Of a stretch of 59,421 nucleotides of DNA, positions 7,507 through 16,283 are shown piece by piece. The notes below the pieces were generated by a model, which was not told where the DNA came from, ran no database searches, and saw only the letters and a list, made by a program, of their open reading frames with translations. How positions within the stretch are numbered: the first letter of the stretch is position 1; the number at the start of each line of letters is the position of its first letter. The position numbers were made by a program, and so were the translations under genes. The DNA is taken from NCBI GenBank assembly GCA_964424545.1, contig CAYRJN010000001.1, positions 1 to 59,421 on the forward strand. The letters run 5' to 3'. This stretch comes from JAUVIB01 sp964424545. GTDB lineage: Bacteria > Calditrichota > Calditrichia > Calditrichales > Calditrichaceae.

Positions 7507-9948
7507 ATGCCCTTTGCAGAAGTTGTTTTTAATATTCCTGTTCCCCATGCTTATACGTATAAAATTCCCATGGAAATAAAAACGGTTGAGCCCGGCATGC
7601 GCGTACTGGCGCCGTTCGGAAAACGTACCATGAGCGGAGTGGTAGTCAAAATAACGGATAAGCCTAAGGTTACCAATCTTAAAAACCTCTTGGATGTTTT
7701 AGACGATAAACCGCTTATTTCGCAAAAAATGCTAAACCTTACACAGTGGATTTCCGAATACTATTTTGCAAGCTGGGGGCAGTCGGTACAATTAGCCTTG
7801 CCTCGCGGTATCGATAAGATAGAAACGGAATTAATACATTTAATCGATGATGATAATGAAGAGGAATTAAGTGAACGCCAAGGGGAACTGTATCAAATTA
7901 TCGCTATTAATCCCGGAAAGACAAAAGAATATTACAGGAAGAAATTCGGATACGGCACGTTTTATTATTTTCTAAACGTTTTGGAAGAAAAAGGGTTTAT
8001 TTGGCGTGAAAAAATGAAAAAAGACGCTCGTGTGCACGAGTTAAGGCGGAAATTTGTAACTATCCCGCCCGATTATGAAATACGTCGGGATAATTCCGTC
8101 GATTTTCGGAAATATTTAAAACGTCGTCCCGAAATAGATGAAGTATTTATAAGGAATTGCGGAAAATCCATCGCTTTGGCCGATTTTCGTAAATTAACTT
8201 CAATGGCTTCAAAAACATTGCATAAATTGGTCGATTATGATATTTGCAAAATTGAAGAGAAACGTGTGGAGCGTAAACCGCAGTATGAAAATAATGAAGT
8301 CAAAAAAGATATTGTTCTAACGGATGAACAAAAAACGGTTGTCGCGAAATTATTACAGGATGTAAAGGAAGAAAAATTTGCCGCGCGTTTACTGCATGGC
8401 GTAACGGGGAGCGGTAAAACGCAGGTATATATCGAAGCGCTTAAAGAAGTGATAAAACTTGGCAAAACGGGAATAATCTTAATTCCGGAAATCTCTTTAA
8501 CGCCGCAAACCGTGATGCGTTTCCAATCTGTTTTTTCCGATAAAGTAGTGGTGTTCCACAGTAAAATGTCCGACGGCGAACGCTTTGACGCTTGGAGAGC
8601 TTGCTATCGTCAGGATGTAAAAATTGTGGTCGGACCCCGATCTGCCCTTTTTATGCCCTTAAAAAATATCGGTTTGATTGTTGTTGATGAAGAGCATGAA
8701 GCTACGTATAAACAAAAAGAAAGCCAACTTAAATATCATGCCCGCGATGTAGCCGTTTATTGGGCGAAGAAAAATGAAGCTCTCGTATTGCTTGGTTCGG
8801 CCACGCCCAGTCTTGAGTCGTATTATAACGCTCGTCGCGGGAAATACGGATTGCTGGAAATTAGAAACCGCGTCGAAAATATCAAAATGCCCGATGTTCA
8901 TATTGTAGATATGAAATATAATCGTTTTAAAGTTAACGATAGGCGCAGCTTGTTTTCCGAACTGCTCGTAAATAAAATAAAAGATCGTCTAAAGAAAAAA
9001 GAACAGGTGATTCTATTGCAAAACCGCCGCGGGTATTCCTCTTTTATCCAATGTAAAGATTGCGGGTTTATTCCCGTCTGTCCCAATTGTGAAATTACCC
9101 TCACCTATCATTCTTATAATAATAAACTACAATGTCATCTTTGCGGGCATATCCAGCCGGCATTCCATTATTGTCCTCAATGTGACAGTAAAAATTTAAG
9201 TTATAAAGGCGACGGAACGCAGAAAATTCAGAGCGAGCTGATGGCCATATTCCCGGATGCGAAAATCATCCGTATGGATCAGGATACCACGCAGGGTAAA
9301 AATATGCATCATAAGCTGTTATCGGCTTTTGGGCGTAAAGAGGCGGATATTTTGCTGGGCACGCAAATGATCGCCAAAGGGCTCGATTTTGCCAATGTGA
9401 CGCTGGTGGGTGTTATCTCAACGGATGTGGGGCTGGCTATTCCCGATTACCGCGCGGCGGAACGCACTTTTCAACTGCTTACGCAGGTGTCGGGACGCTC
9501 CGGCCGTGGCAATTTGCATGGCGAGGTTGTTTTTCAATCCTATCAATATTCGCATTATGCCGTTCAGTTTGCCAAGGAGCAAGATTATATCGGCTTCTAT
9601 ATGGATGAAATGAAATTTCGACGGGATTTTAATTATCCGCCTTTCAGTCGCGTAATCGAAATAATGGTTTCGGCAGCGGAAATGAGCGGTGCCATTAACA
9701 CAGCGCGGCAATTGGCCGTTGGTATTAATAAAAGAGCAAAACAATATTGCAAAGTGATCGGACCGGCTCCGGCCGTTATTCCGAAAATGAAAAATCTGCA
9801 TCGCTGGCAACTGACCATAAAATTAAATCCCGGCAGCGATCCCAACGGGAAATACACCAAAGAAATATTAAGAAATTTTATAAAACCGCAGCTTTTTTCG
9901 GCAAATTCCAACGTGCATCTTTCGGTGGATGTTGATCCGATTTTTTAA
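7507..9948 (+). CDS. priA: Primosomal protein N' (replication restart helicase PriA)
   Basis: A 3'-5' helicase that recognises stalled forks and reloads the replisome. It has 813 residues. The N-terminal 3'-DNA-end-binding domain (MPFAEVVFNIPVPHAYTYKIP) is followed by a winged helix and the helicase core: Walker A GVTGSGKT, Walker B DEEH, GSATPSLES. Four CxxC pairs (CKDC, CPNC, CHLC, CPQC) then bind zinc, before GTQMIAKGLDF and QVSGRSGRG. I start it at the ATG at 7507, which has AGGGGA upstream and gives the standard N terminus; a longer frame from 7423 runs into the repeat and adds 28 unlikely residues. It appears to be monocistronic. Confidence 0.96.
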   Translation: MPFAEVVFNIPVPHAYTYKIPMEIKTVEPGMRVLAPFGKRTMSGVVVKITDKPKVTNLKNLLDVLDDKPLISQKMLNLTQWISEYYFASWGQSVQLALPRGIDKIETELIHLIDDDNEEELSERQGELYQIIAINPGKTKEYYRKKFGYGTFYYFLNVLEEKGFIWREKMKKDARVHELRRKFVTIPPDYEIRRDNSVDFRKYLKRRPEIDEVFIRNCGKSIALADFRKLTSMASKTLHKLVDYDICKIEEKRVERKPQYENNEVKKDIVLTDEQKTVVAKLLQDVKEEKFAARLLHGVTGSGKTQVYIEALKEVIKLGKTGIILIPEISLTPQTVMRFQSVFSDKVVVFHSKMSDGERFDAWRACYRQDVKIVVGPRSALFMPLKNIGLIVVDEEHEATYKQKESQLKYHARDVAVYWAKKNEALVLLGSATPSLESYYNARRGKYGLLEIRNRVENIKMPDVHIVDMKYNRFKVNDRRSLFSELLVNKIKDRLKKKEQVILLQNRRGYSSFIQCKDCGFIPVCPNCEITLTYHSYNNKLQCHLCGHIQPAFHYCPQCDSKNLSYKGDGTQKIQSELMAIFPDAKIIRMDQDTTQGKNMHHKLLSAFGRKEADILLGTQMIAKGLDFANVTLVGVISTDVGLAIPDYRAAERTFQLLTQVSGRSGRGNLHGEVVFQSYQYSHYAVQFAKEQDYIGFYMDEMKFRRDFNYPPFSRVIEIMVSAAEMSGAINTARQLAVGINKRAKQYCKVIGPAPAVIPKMKNLHRWQLTIKLNPGSDPNGKYTKEILRNFIKPQLFSANSNVHLSVDVDPIF

Positions 9949-9971
9949 TTAACCTCTTATAATACAAATAT

Positions 9972-10000
9972 TTGCATAAAATAGTCTAAATATGTAATAT
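9972..10000 (+). promoter_or_regulatory. Candidate sigma-70 promoter of the signalling operon
   Basis: TTGCAT (9972-9977) and TAATAT (9995-10000) are separated by exactly 17 bp. They lie 46 bp before the histidine kinase start, in the only non-coding gap before the nine-gene operon. Confidence 0.45.
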
Positions 10001-10045
10001 GTTCTATAACCAAATTATGTAAATCCTGTACAAAATAGTGTAAAA

Positions 10046-11296
10046 ATGAGCCGACATTTAGAGCAAAAGAAACAAAATGCCGCCCGGGTGAATCAGATAC
10101 TTTCTACGATTGAGAAACAGAACAGGTTGAAATCCATTTCCGCCGATTCTAAGTTTAAAGAGATCGTTGACAAGTATAACACGTTAATTGAACGTTATAA
10201 GCAATTAGAAAAAGTTTATGAGTTTCATCGCGGTATCATACAAAATATATCCAGTGGCATTTTAACGACGGATATGAAAGGGCGTATTACCTTTATGAAT
10301 CGTGCGGCGCTTGAATCGTTGGGGTATGATTATCAAAGCATTCAGGAAAAGGAGATCGGCGTTCTTTTCGTCAATCCTCAGGAGGGTAATAAAATTATCG
10401 AAGACGCCCTAAGACATGGCGTGGAGTATGAAAGCCGCGAGACGCATCTGCTGACTAAAGACAAACAAATTATCACCGTTGGATTCAGTATTACGCCATT
10501 AAGAATCCCGGGCAGCGATGAAAATTACGGTTTGATCTTTATTTTTCGCAATATTGATTATATAACCAGCTTAAGGCAGCAAATTGAACGTATGGATCGC
10601 CTCGCAACGCTGGGCGAGCTTTCGGCCGGCATTGCCCATGAAATTCGCAACCCGCTGGCTGGAATAAAAACGTCCGCTCAGGTATTGGAAGAGAGTTTCA
10701 GTCCGGGCGATTTTAGAAGTCAGTTAGTTTCGCGAATCGTAAAGGAGATTGACCGCAGCAACGAACTGCTTAAACGTTTTTTCCATTTTGCCAAACCGAG
10801 CAAGCCGAAACAGGACTTCTATAACATCGAAATGATCGTTGACGGCGTCTATCTTTTGATGGCAAACCGATTAAAAAAAAATAATATTAAATTTAAAACA
10901 AAATTTGCCGATAATACTCCTCAGGTATATGTCGATGAAAGCCAGATTGAACAGGTAATATTGAATCTTTTTTTGAATGCCATGGAAGCGATGAAAAACG
11001 GCGGAGAGCTGGTGATTGAGATAGGGGTCGAAGATAAAGTGAATCTTTCTCAGTATCAGAAGAGTGAAAAAGCTGTTTTTGTTCGAATTTGTGATAATGG
11101 AGCGGGAATACCGCAAGATAAACTTGAAAAAGTATTCAATCCTTTTTATACTACAAAAAGCGACGGCGTAGGGCTCGGTCTTTCGATCTCTTCAAGGCTG
11201 CTTGAGGAAAACGGGGGGAAAATAGTGCTGCATTCAAAAATTGGCGAGGGCAGCAAATTTATTGTTTATTTACCTGTTGTAGAAACCAAAGCTTAG
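10046..11296 (+). CDS. Soluble PAS-domain sensor histidine kinase
   Basis: Cytoplasmic NtrB-like histidine kinase of 416 residues with no membrane segment. An N-terminal coiled-coil stretch (about 1-60) leads to a PAS domain (about 62-175), a HisKA helix pair with His198 in the H box (AGIAHEIRNPLAG), and an ATPase domain (about 295-412) with NLFLNAMEAM, DNGAGIP and GVGLGLSIS. Signal input must come through PAS or a partner protein. It is the first gene of the operon ending in the MglA-like GTPase and lies 8 bp before its likely partner receiver. The start ATG has no clear Shine-Dalgarno sequence. The PAS ligand is unknown. Confidence 0.93.
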   Translation: MSRHLEQKKQNAARVNQILSTIEKQNRLKSISADSKFKEIVDKYNTLIERYKQLEKVYEFHRGIIQNISSGILTTDMKGRITFMNRAALESLGYDYQSIQEKEIGVLFVNPQEGNKIIEDALRHGVEYESRETHLLTKDKQIITVGFSITPLRIPGSDENYGLIFIFRNIDYITSLRQQIERMDRLATLGELSAGIAHEIRNPLAGIKTSAQVLEESFSPGDFRSQLVSRIVKEIDRSNELLKRFFHFAKPSKPKQDFYNIEMIVDGVYLLMANRLKKNNIKFKTKFADNTPQVYVDESQIEQVILNLFLNAMEAMKNGGELVIEIGVEDKVNLSQYQKSEKAVFVRICDNGAGIPQDKLEKVFNPFYTTKSDGVGLGLSISSRLLEENGGKIVLHSKIGEGSKFIVYLPVVETKA

Positions 11297-11304
11297 GATC
11301 AATC

Positions 11305-11670
11305 ATGGCAAAACGCTTATTAATAATCGATGACGAAGAGACCTTAACGTTCAGTTTATATCAAAGTTTTATTTTATCCGACGACGATTATGAAGTGCTT
11401 ACGGCTAACTCCGGCGAAGAGGCGCTGGATAAAATAAAAGAAAAACCCTTTGATTTGATTGTAACGGATATTTTTATGCCCGGTATCAGCGGGTTTGATA
11501 TCCTGAAAACGGTTAAGGATGAATATCCTGCAACAAAAGTAGTCGTTATGACAGCCTACGGAACCGATGAATACCGTGACGAGGCTATGGAATTTGGCGC
11601 TAAGTTTTATATTGAAAAACCGTTTGAAATTAAAGAATTTAAAAAAATCGTAATGGAAATATTGGGCTAA
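11305..11670 (+). CDS. Stand-alone CheY-like response regulator receiver
   Basis: A single receiver domain of 121 residues with no output domain. The acidic pocket (IIDDEE), the phospho-acceptor Asp55 (IVTDIFMPG), the switch Thr in VVMTAYG and the Lys of EKPFE are all present. It is probably phosphorylated by the kinase encoded 8 bp upstream and passes the signal by protein contact, in the manner of CheY. The next gene starts 1 bp after its stop. Possible partners are the PATAN and roadblock proteins encoded downstream (inference). Confidence 0.93.
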   Translation: MAKRLLIIDDEETLTFSLYQSFILSDDDYEVLTANSGEEALDKIKEKPFDLIVTDIFMPGISGFDILKTVKDEYPATKVVVMTAYGTDEYRDEAMEFGAKFYIEKPFEIKEFKKIVMEILG

Positions 11671-11671
11671 T

Positions 11672-12316
11672 ATGGCTTTAGTTGGAGATTTAAAAGATTT
11701 AAGGCTTCCCAGTTTAATACAATTAAACTGTATGGAAAGAAATACCGCTAAGATGACCATCGAGTATGGTAATAAATACGGGTTTATCTATTTTGACGAC
11801 GGTCAGGTTGTTCATGCGGAATTTGATCCGGAAATGGGAGAAAAAGCCATTTTCCGTTTATTAACGCTTGAAGAGGGCAAATTTAAGGTGGAAAGTGGTA
11901 TTCGGGCGCCGATTAAATCCATAAACACAAGTTGGAATAATTTATTATTGGAAGGATTGCATAAAATCGACGCGTCCGTAGAAAGCGACGAGCAAAAATT
12001 TCGCTTTCTGTTGGAAAAGATATTTACCGTACGCGGCGTAAGTTCGGCCGAACTGTTTAATTTACAAGGTGATCGTGTCGCTTCAAGCGATAAAGAACAG
12101 CAAGATAACGGAGCCATTTACGCTTTGAATTTATTCGAGGCTAATATGGCGGGAGATCAATTATCTTTCGGTAATCCGAAATTTATCAGCATTGCCGTCG
12201 GAAATTTCAGATATGTTCTGATTCCTTACAAAGATGACTTTTTTTTGGTTGTTAAGTTGGATATAAAAGTTAAGCTCGATTTAGTCTTGGATATGTTAAA
12301 AAAAGCGATTAGTTGA
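11672..12316 (+). CDS. DUF4388/PATAN domain protein with C-terminal roadblock-like domain
   Basis: 214 residues. The first 85 or so match the DUF4388 (PATAN) pattern: MALVGDLKDLRLPSLIQL, then GFIYFDDGQVVHAEF and a segment EKAIFRLLTLEEGKF. The C-terminal 100 residues (from about 110) look like a roadblock/LC7 fold (SSAELFNLQGDRVAS ... FFLVVKLD). PATAN proteins are known as adaptors that bind receiver domains. Its position directly after the receiver gene therefore suggests a link between phosphorelay and GTPase control. The domain calls rest on sequence pattern; the partner is inference. The stop overlaps the next start (TGATG). Confidence 0.75.
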   Translation: MALVGDLKDLRLPSLIQLNCMERNTAKMTIEYGNKYGFIYFDDGQVVHAEFDPEMGEKAIFRLLTLEEGKFKVESGIRAPIKSINTSWNNLLLEGLHKIDASVESDEQKFRFLLEKIFTVRGVSSAELFNLQGDRVASSDKEQQDNGAIYALNLFEANMAGDQLSFGNPKFISIAVGNFRYVLIPYKDDFFLVVKLDIKVKLDLVLDMLKKAIS

Positions 12317-13302
12317 TGAAAACAGAAACGTTATTGGCTCCGGGGAAAACCCATCACAAGCTATTGGCGACCCATTATACTCAAACGTGGCCGTTAATAG
12401 AAGATTTAAAAGAATCTCGATTCTCAGGTTATTTAATGCTTGAATTCTGGGAGTACGAGGGATGTATCATATTCGATACGGGTAATATTATACAAGCTTT
12501 TCAGGTGGAAAAAAACGATGTTAAATCCGGTATAGACGCTTTATCGGGGATTTATCATAAGTTTAAAGAGAAAGATGGCACCATCAGCACATTTCAGATT
12601 GATTCGGAATTTGTTCCTTTTCAATTTGCAAGGTATCAAACAAAAGTGCTAAAGGAGTTTGAGAGTAAAAAAAGCGAGGAGCTGACAAATTTCATAAAGA
12701 ATATATCGAAAGAGATAGATTTCGGCTGCATCAATATCGTTTATGGAAAAGAGGAGGCATGGGCTACCGTTTTGTTAAATAACGGACAAATTGTTGGCAG
12801 CGCTTTAAAAAGCAAAGCCGGTAAAACCGTCTATGAAACCAATGAATTGAAACTTTATGAGAATATTATAAAACTTGCGGGAACCATTAAAACATCCTCC
12901 CAGCTGCTGGGATGCGACGCTATACAATCTTATCGGCACAGCAGTCAATATACCGAGTTCTTTGATCTGTTAAAAAAATCGGAAACAATCATTTCCGTTA
13001 ATAATTTTTTAAAGGATGTCCTAACTTCGGTAATTAATAAAAAAGAAATTGAAAATATTTTTAATACGGCGTGGGAAGAAAGCTGTAAAAAAAATAAAGC
13101 CAAAAACTTGAAAATATTATCCGATGGTATTATCGGCCTTGAACAGATAAATTCCAAGCAGTTTTATCGTATTATCAGAGACTTTTTAGTAAAGCTGCAA
13201 CCTAAGTTTGATAAAACGATTAAGGGAAAGCTTGCGATGAAAGATATGCTTTCCGCATTGAATAATCAGTACACGGGCAAATTAAAAGAATTGTTGATTT
13301 AG
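12316..13302 (+). CDS. PATAN-like protein of unknown function
   Basis: 328 residues, soluble, with no signal peptide. I place the start at the ATG at 12316, which shares its A with the upstream TGA stop; a TTG one codon earlier is also possible. The N terminus has a PATAN-like rhythm (SRFSGYLMLEFWEYEGCIIFD, then FDTGNIIQAFQV), and a similar half-pattern recurs near residues 135-165 (GCINIVYG ... TVLLNNGQIVGS), suggesting two degenerate PATAN domains. The remainder is predicted helical. It is translationally coupled to the preceding PATAN-roadblock gene. I do not recognise a named family with confidence. Confidence 0.6.
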   Translation: MKTETLLAPGKTHHKLLATHYTQTWPLIEDLKESRFSGYLMLEFWEYEGCIIFDTGNIIQAFQVEKNDVKSGIDALSGIYHKFKEKDGTISTFQIDSEFVPFQFARYQTKVLKEFESKKSEELTNFIKNISKEIDFGCINIVYGKEEAWATVLLNNGQIVGSALKSKAGKTVYETNELKLYENIIKLAGTIKTSSQLLGCDAIQSYRHSSQYTEFFDLLKKSETIISVNNFLKDVLTSVINKKEIENIFNTAWEESCKKNKAKNLKILSDGIIGLEQINSKQFYRIIRDFLVKLQPKFDKTIKGKLAMKDMLSALNNQYTGKLKELLI

Positions 13303-13336
13303 ATAAACAGTTGTGATTAACGGGATATGAAACGAT

Positions 13337-13774
13337 ATGGGCAATAAGTGGTTGGATGAAATTATTAATATAGAAGGCGTTGACGGTGCATTTATTATAT
13401 CGAATAGAGGGAATCTGATCGCCGATACGGCGTTGCCTTTTAACGATGCGCAGTTGTATGAACTTGGCGTACATATTTTACGCATAATCGGTAGTTTTCA
13501 TCTGAAGGAGAAAAATGTAAACGAGCTGGAACTCTATTGGGATAACTACTATATTATATGCAAAAATTCAGCCGATTTCACTCTGATTACTCTATGTAAA
13601 TCGTCAAAGGTACTGTCGTTGCTTCGTATAACATTAAATATTACTATTGCTAATTTGCTGGAAGATAAGAAATTTAATAAGTTGTTGAGCGGCGAAATTG
13701 CCGATAAAGCCTTTACCTTAAAAAGAGGCGAATTTGAAGAAATTGAAAAAAAAATGATTTCAAAATTGAAATAA
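13337..13774 (+). CDS. Roadblock/LC7-like domain protein
   Basis: 145 residues. The N-terminal 100 residues fit a roadblock/LC7 (MglB-type) fold: helix, then strand GAFIISNRGNLIADT, helix, and YYIICKNSADFTLITLC. The C terminus is a short charged helix. Such domains pair up and bind small Ras-like GTPases, so a role with the MglA-like protein at the operon's end is likely. This is pattern-based inference. It starts 34 bp after the preceding gene with only a weak ribosome-binding site. Confidence 0.6.
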   Translation: MGNKWLDEIINIEGVDGAFIISNRGNLIADTALPFNDAQLYELGVHILRIIGSFHLKEKNVNELELYWDNYYIICKNSADFTLITLCKSSKVLSLLRITLNITIANLLEDKKFNKLLSGEIADKAFTLKRGEFEEIEKKMISKLK

Positions 13775-13827
13775 TTCGATAAATATCATAAATTTAACCA
13801 ATAATTAAAAAAGAGTGGAAATAAATA

Positions 13828-14313
13828 TTGTCTGACAGCCGTTCTCAAGCACATATAAACAACAACCAAATTTATGTTTTGGCAAGAGATAAATCGCCGA
13901 CGGAAGTAAGTTTAAAATCGGCCGAATGGGCAATTATTACGCAGGTTGACGGAGAAAAGACCGTTGCGGATGTGGCCGCTGCTCTTGCTTTAAACACAGT
14001 GGAATCCTTTGTTTTGTTTAAAGGTTTGCTTGAAAAGAATCTTATAGAATTAAGCGGAAGTAAGACAGTCGAAGAGCAATATGTTCCGCAAAGTTTCTTC
14101 GAAGTTTTGAAAAAAGAGTTCATTGATGTCGTGGGGCCCGTTGCGCCTTTTATTATTAGCGATGTAATCGTAGAACATGAAATAAAAATGGATAGGCTGA
14201 AAAAAGAAATGATTCCGGAGTTAATCGAAGTGTTATCGGATGAAATTAGCGATGAAACAAAAAAAGTAAAGTTTCAGCAAAATATGTTAAATCACATGAG
14301 AGGTATTTCTTGA
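13828..14313 (+). CDS. Small two-part protein: PqqD-like winged helix plus helical GPVAPF domain
   Basis: 161 residues starting at TTG 13828. The first half, with SAEWAIITQVDGEKTVADVA and a helix pair ending LLEKNLIEL, has the pattern of a PqqD/winged-helix domain as found beside PATAN domains. The second half (about 90-161) carries VVGPVAPFI. This resembles the GPxA helical module that I recall next to PATAN, roadblock or kinase domains in other bacteria. No catalytic residues are apparent. Its TGA stop overlaps the TTG start of the next gene by 4 bp (TTGA), so translation is coupled. Function unknown; probably an adaptor of this pathway. Confidence 0.55.
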   Translation: MSDSRSQAHINNNQIYVLARDKSPTEVSLKSAEWAIITQVDGEKTVADVAAALALNTVESFVLFKGLLEKNLIELSGSKTVEEQYVPQSFFEVLKKEFIDVVGPVAPFIISDVIVEHEIKMDRLKKEMIPELIEVLSDEISDETKKVKFQQNMLNHMRGIS

Positions 14314-15050
14314 AATTTCTAAGTTTAAAATGGAAAATAAGCGGCATTCTGATTATTTCCAATCTTGTTATAGGCGTTTTGCTGGTTATTATTGTCAATA
14401 ATGTGGTTTCAAAGGGATTGCAGAAAGAATTGATTGAAAAAGGACGGGCAATTGCCGCAAATTTAGCGCAATATTCCGCCGAAGGTTTGCTTGAAGAAGA
14501 TAAAGCTGCCTTAAAAGAGATGGCCACGGGTGTAAAAAAATTCGAATCGATTGAATATGTTTTGATTCTAAACAGTGAAGGTGCTATATTAGCGGACACA
14601 TATAACGGACAGGTGCCTGCCGAACTAAGCGTGTTGGATAAAAGCAATAAAGAGGTTGTCCAAAGGATTGACATTGGTAACGGCAATATCGGAATATTTG
14701 ACATTGCTTATCCGGTTGAAGACGGGATGCTGGGAACGATTCGGGTCGGTATGAGAAAAAGCTATATTGACGCTACGGTGTTTCAAACAAATATCATTTT
14801 GATTTTGACCATTTTGGGCGTAACGATTGCGGGTATTATTATTGTGCTTATTTTGGCCAATAAAATCATTAAACCCATTTTGTATTTAACGGAGCGTGCG
14901 GATAAAATCAGTCAGGGAGAATTGGAAGAAAAAGTTAAGGTAAATACCAATGATGAGATTGCTCAGCTTGGGGATGCTTTGGAAAGACTGCGTGAAAGCG
15001 TTAAATTAGCGTTAGACAGGTTAAAAAAACATCAAACCTTACGTATATAA
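14310..15050 (+). CDS. Membrane sensor with periplasmic domain and HAMP, no output domain
   Basis: 246 residues. TM1 (about 8-30) and TM2 (about 157-180) bracket a periplasmic domain of about 125 residues of the single-Cache type. A HAMP domain follows (about 181-235, LTERADKISQGELEEKV, DEIAQLGDAL), and the protein then stops after a short helix. It therefore senses something outside the membrane but has neither a kinase nor a methyl-accepting domain. Given its position it may hand the signal to the soluble kinase or to the roadblock/GTPase pair (inference). The start is TTG, overlapping the previous stop by 4 bp. Confidence 0.82.
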   Translation: MKFLSLKWKISGILIISNLVIGVLLVIIVNNVVSKGLQKELIEKGRAIAANLAQYSAEGLLEEDKAALKEMATGVKKFESIEYVLILNSEGAILADTYNGQVPAELSVLDKSNKEVVQRIDIGNGNIGIFDIAYPVEDGMLGTIRVGMRKSYIDATVFQTNIILILTILGVTIAGIIIVLILANKIIKPILYLTERADKISQGELEEKVKVNTNDEIAQLGDALERLRESVKLALDRLKKHQTLRI

Positions 15051-15069
15051 TTAAAGTGAGGAATATATA

Positions 15070-15579
15070 ATGGTACAAACAAAGAAATTGAAGGATGGTA
15101 GCCGGCAAGTAATCTTAACCGGTAAACAGTATGACGTAATTACAAAAGTATTATCGGAATTGGCAACCAAAACAAAGGCTTCAGCCATATTATTTGCCGA
15201 TATGAGCGGCCAGTTAATAAGTCAGCGCGGTAGCACAGAAGGTATGAACACTACCGTTTTATCGGCTCTCGCGGCCAGTGATTTTGCGGCAACTTCCGAG
15301 ATGGCTAAGCTCGTTGGCGAAGAAGCTAAGTTTAAACTGCTTTTCCATGAAGGGGAAAAGAGAAATGTATATCTTTCTAATGTGGGGGATAGCTTTTTTC
15401 TCGTTGTGGTATTTGATGTCAGCGTTACGCTCGGTTTAATCCGAATCTATACTAAAAAAGCGATTGAAGACCTAAATGCAGCTCTTGAAGAGTCCGGCGA
15501 AGAGAGCGATGAAGGATCAATGATTGATTCCGACTTCAGCACGCTTTTGGGCAATGCTTTGGACGATACATTTAAATAA
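15070..15579 (+). CDS. Roadblock/LC7 (MglB-like) GTPase regulator
   Basis: 169 residues with a clear roadblock/LC7 core at about 18-135 (YDVITKVLSELATKTKASAILFAD ... LLFHEGEKRNVYLSN ... FFLVVVFD) and an acidic C-terminal tail. MglB proteins are homodimeric GTPase-activating partners of MglA. The gene lies 44 bp upstream of the MglA-like gene, the usual mglB-mglA order. GAGG precedes the ATG. Calling it the GAP of the adjacent GTPase is inference, well supported by context. Confidence 0.85.
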   Translation: MVQTKKLKDGSRQVILTGKQYDVITKVLSELATKTKASAILFADMSGQLISQRGSTEGMNTTVLSALAASDFAATSEMAKLVGEEAKFKLLFHEGEKRNVYLSNVGDSFFLVVVFDVSVTLGLIRIYTKKAIEDLNAALEESGEESDEGSMIDSDFSTLLGNALDDTFK

Positions 15580-15623
15580 TAGTTTTACCATAGAACAATA
15601 AAAAATTTAGACAGAGGATAAAA

Positions 15624-16208
15624 ATGTTTATTAATTGGGCGTTACAGGAAATTAATTTAAAAATCGTTTATTACGGACCGGGAATGAGCGGTAAAACCAC
15701 GAATCTTGAACATATCCATCAAAAACTGGATCCTTCGTTAACCGGCGATCTTGTTTCCCTTAAAACCAAAGAAGATCGTACGATATTCTTCGATTTTATG
15801 CAGATAGAGGTCGGCCGTATAAAAGGTAAAAAACCGAAATTTAATCTTTATACCGTTCCGGGTCAGGTTTATTATGCTTCAAGTCGTAAAGTTATCTTAA
15901 ACGGCGTAGACGGCATTGTGTTCGTAGCCGATTCGCAGCCGCACAGGATGGAAGCAAATATCGAAACCCTCCTGGATCTTGAAGGGAATTTAAAACAAGA
16001 CGGCCACTCGCTTGATAATTTTCCTTGGGTTATTCAGTATAATAAAAGAGATTTACCCGGCGCCGAATCGGTTGATGTTTTACAAAAACGTCTGAATTTC
16101 TTTAATGTACCGAATTTTGAAGCTGTTGCCGTTAAGGGCGAAGGCGTTTTTGATACGCTGAAAGCGGTGATTAATTTAGTCGTTCAGAATGTCCAAAGCC
16201 AGTTATAA
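15624..16208 (+). CDS. mglA: MglA-like small Ras-family GTPase
   Basis: 194 residues, the standard length. The P-loop GPGMSGKTT is at 18-26, the switch II region reads TVPGQV in place of the DxxGQ of Ras (typical of MglA), and the base-recognition motif is NKRDL. MglA is the polarity switch controlling gliding or twitching motility in myxobacteria and others. Here it is the last gene of a nine-gene operon that supplies kinase, receiver, PATAN adaptors, roadblock partners and a HAMP sensor. Which motility machine it controls cannot be told from this window. A good Shine-Dalgarno sequence (GAGGA) is present and a terminator follows. Confidence 0.93.
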   Translation: MFINWALQEINLKIVYYGPGMSGKTTNLEHIHQKLDPSLTGDLVSLKTKEDRTIFFDFMQIEVGRIKGKKPKFNLYTVPGQVYYASSRKVILNGVDGIVFVADSQPHRMEANIETLLDLEGNLKQDGHSLDNFPWVIQYNKRDLPGAESVDVLQKRLNFFNVPNFEAVAVKGEGVFDTLKAVINLVVQNVQSQL

Positions 16209-16234
16209 TATAAAAAATTTAACAGCAGTTATAT

Positions 16235-16266
16235 AAACCTTCTCAGTTTTTTGGGAAGGTTTTTTT
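16235..16266 (+). terminator. Rho-independent terminator of the MglA operon
   Basis: AAACCTTC (16235-16242) pairs with GAAGGTTT (16255-16262) around a 12-nt loop and runs into a T tract, 26 bp after the mglA stop. Confidence 0.88.
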
Positions 16267-16283
16267 GTTGAAAGGGTGCATAC

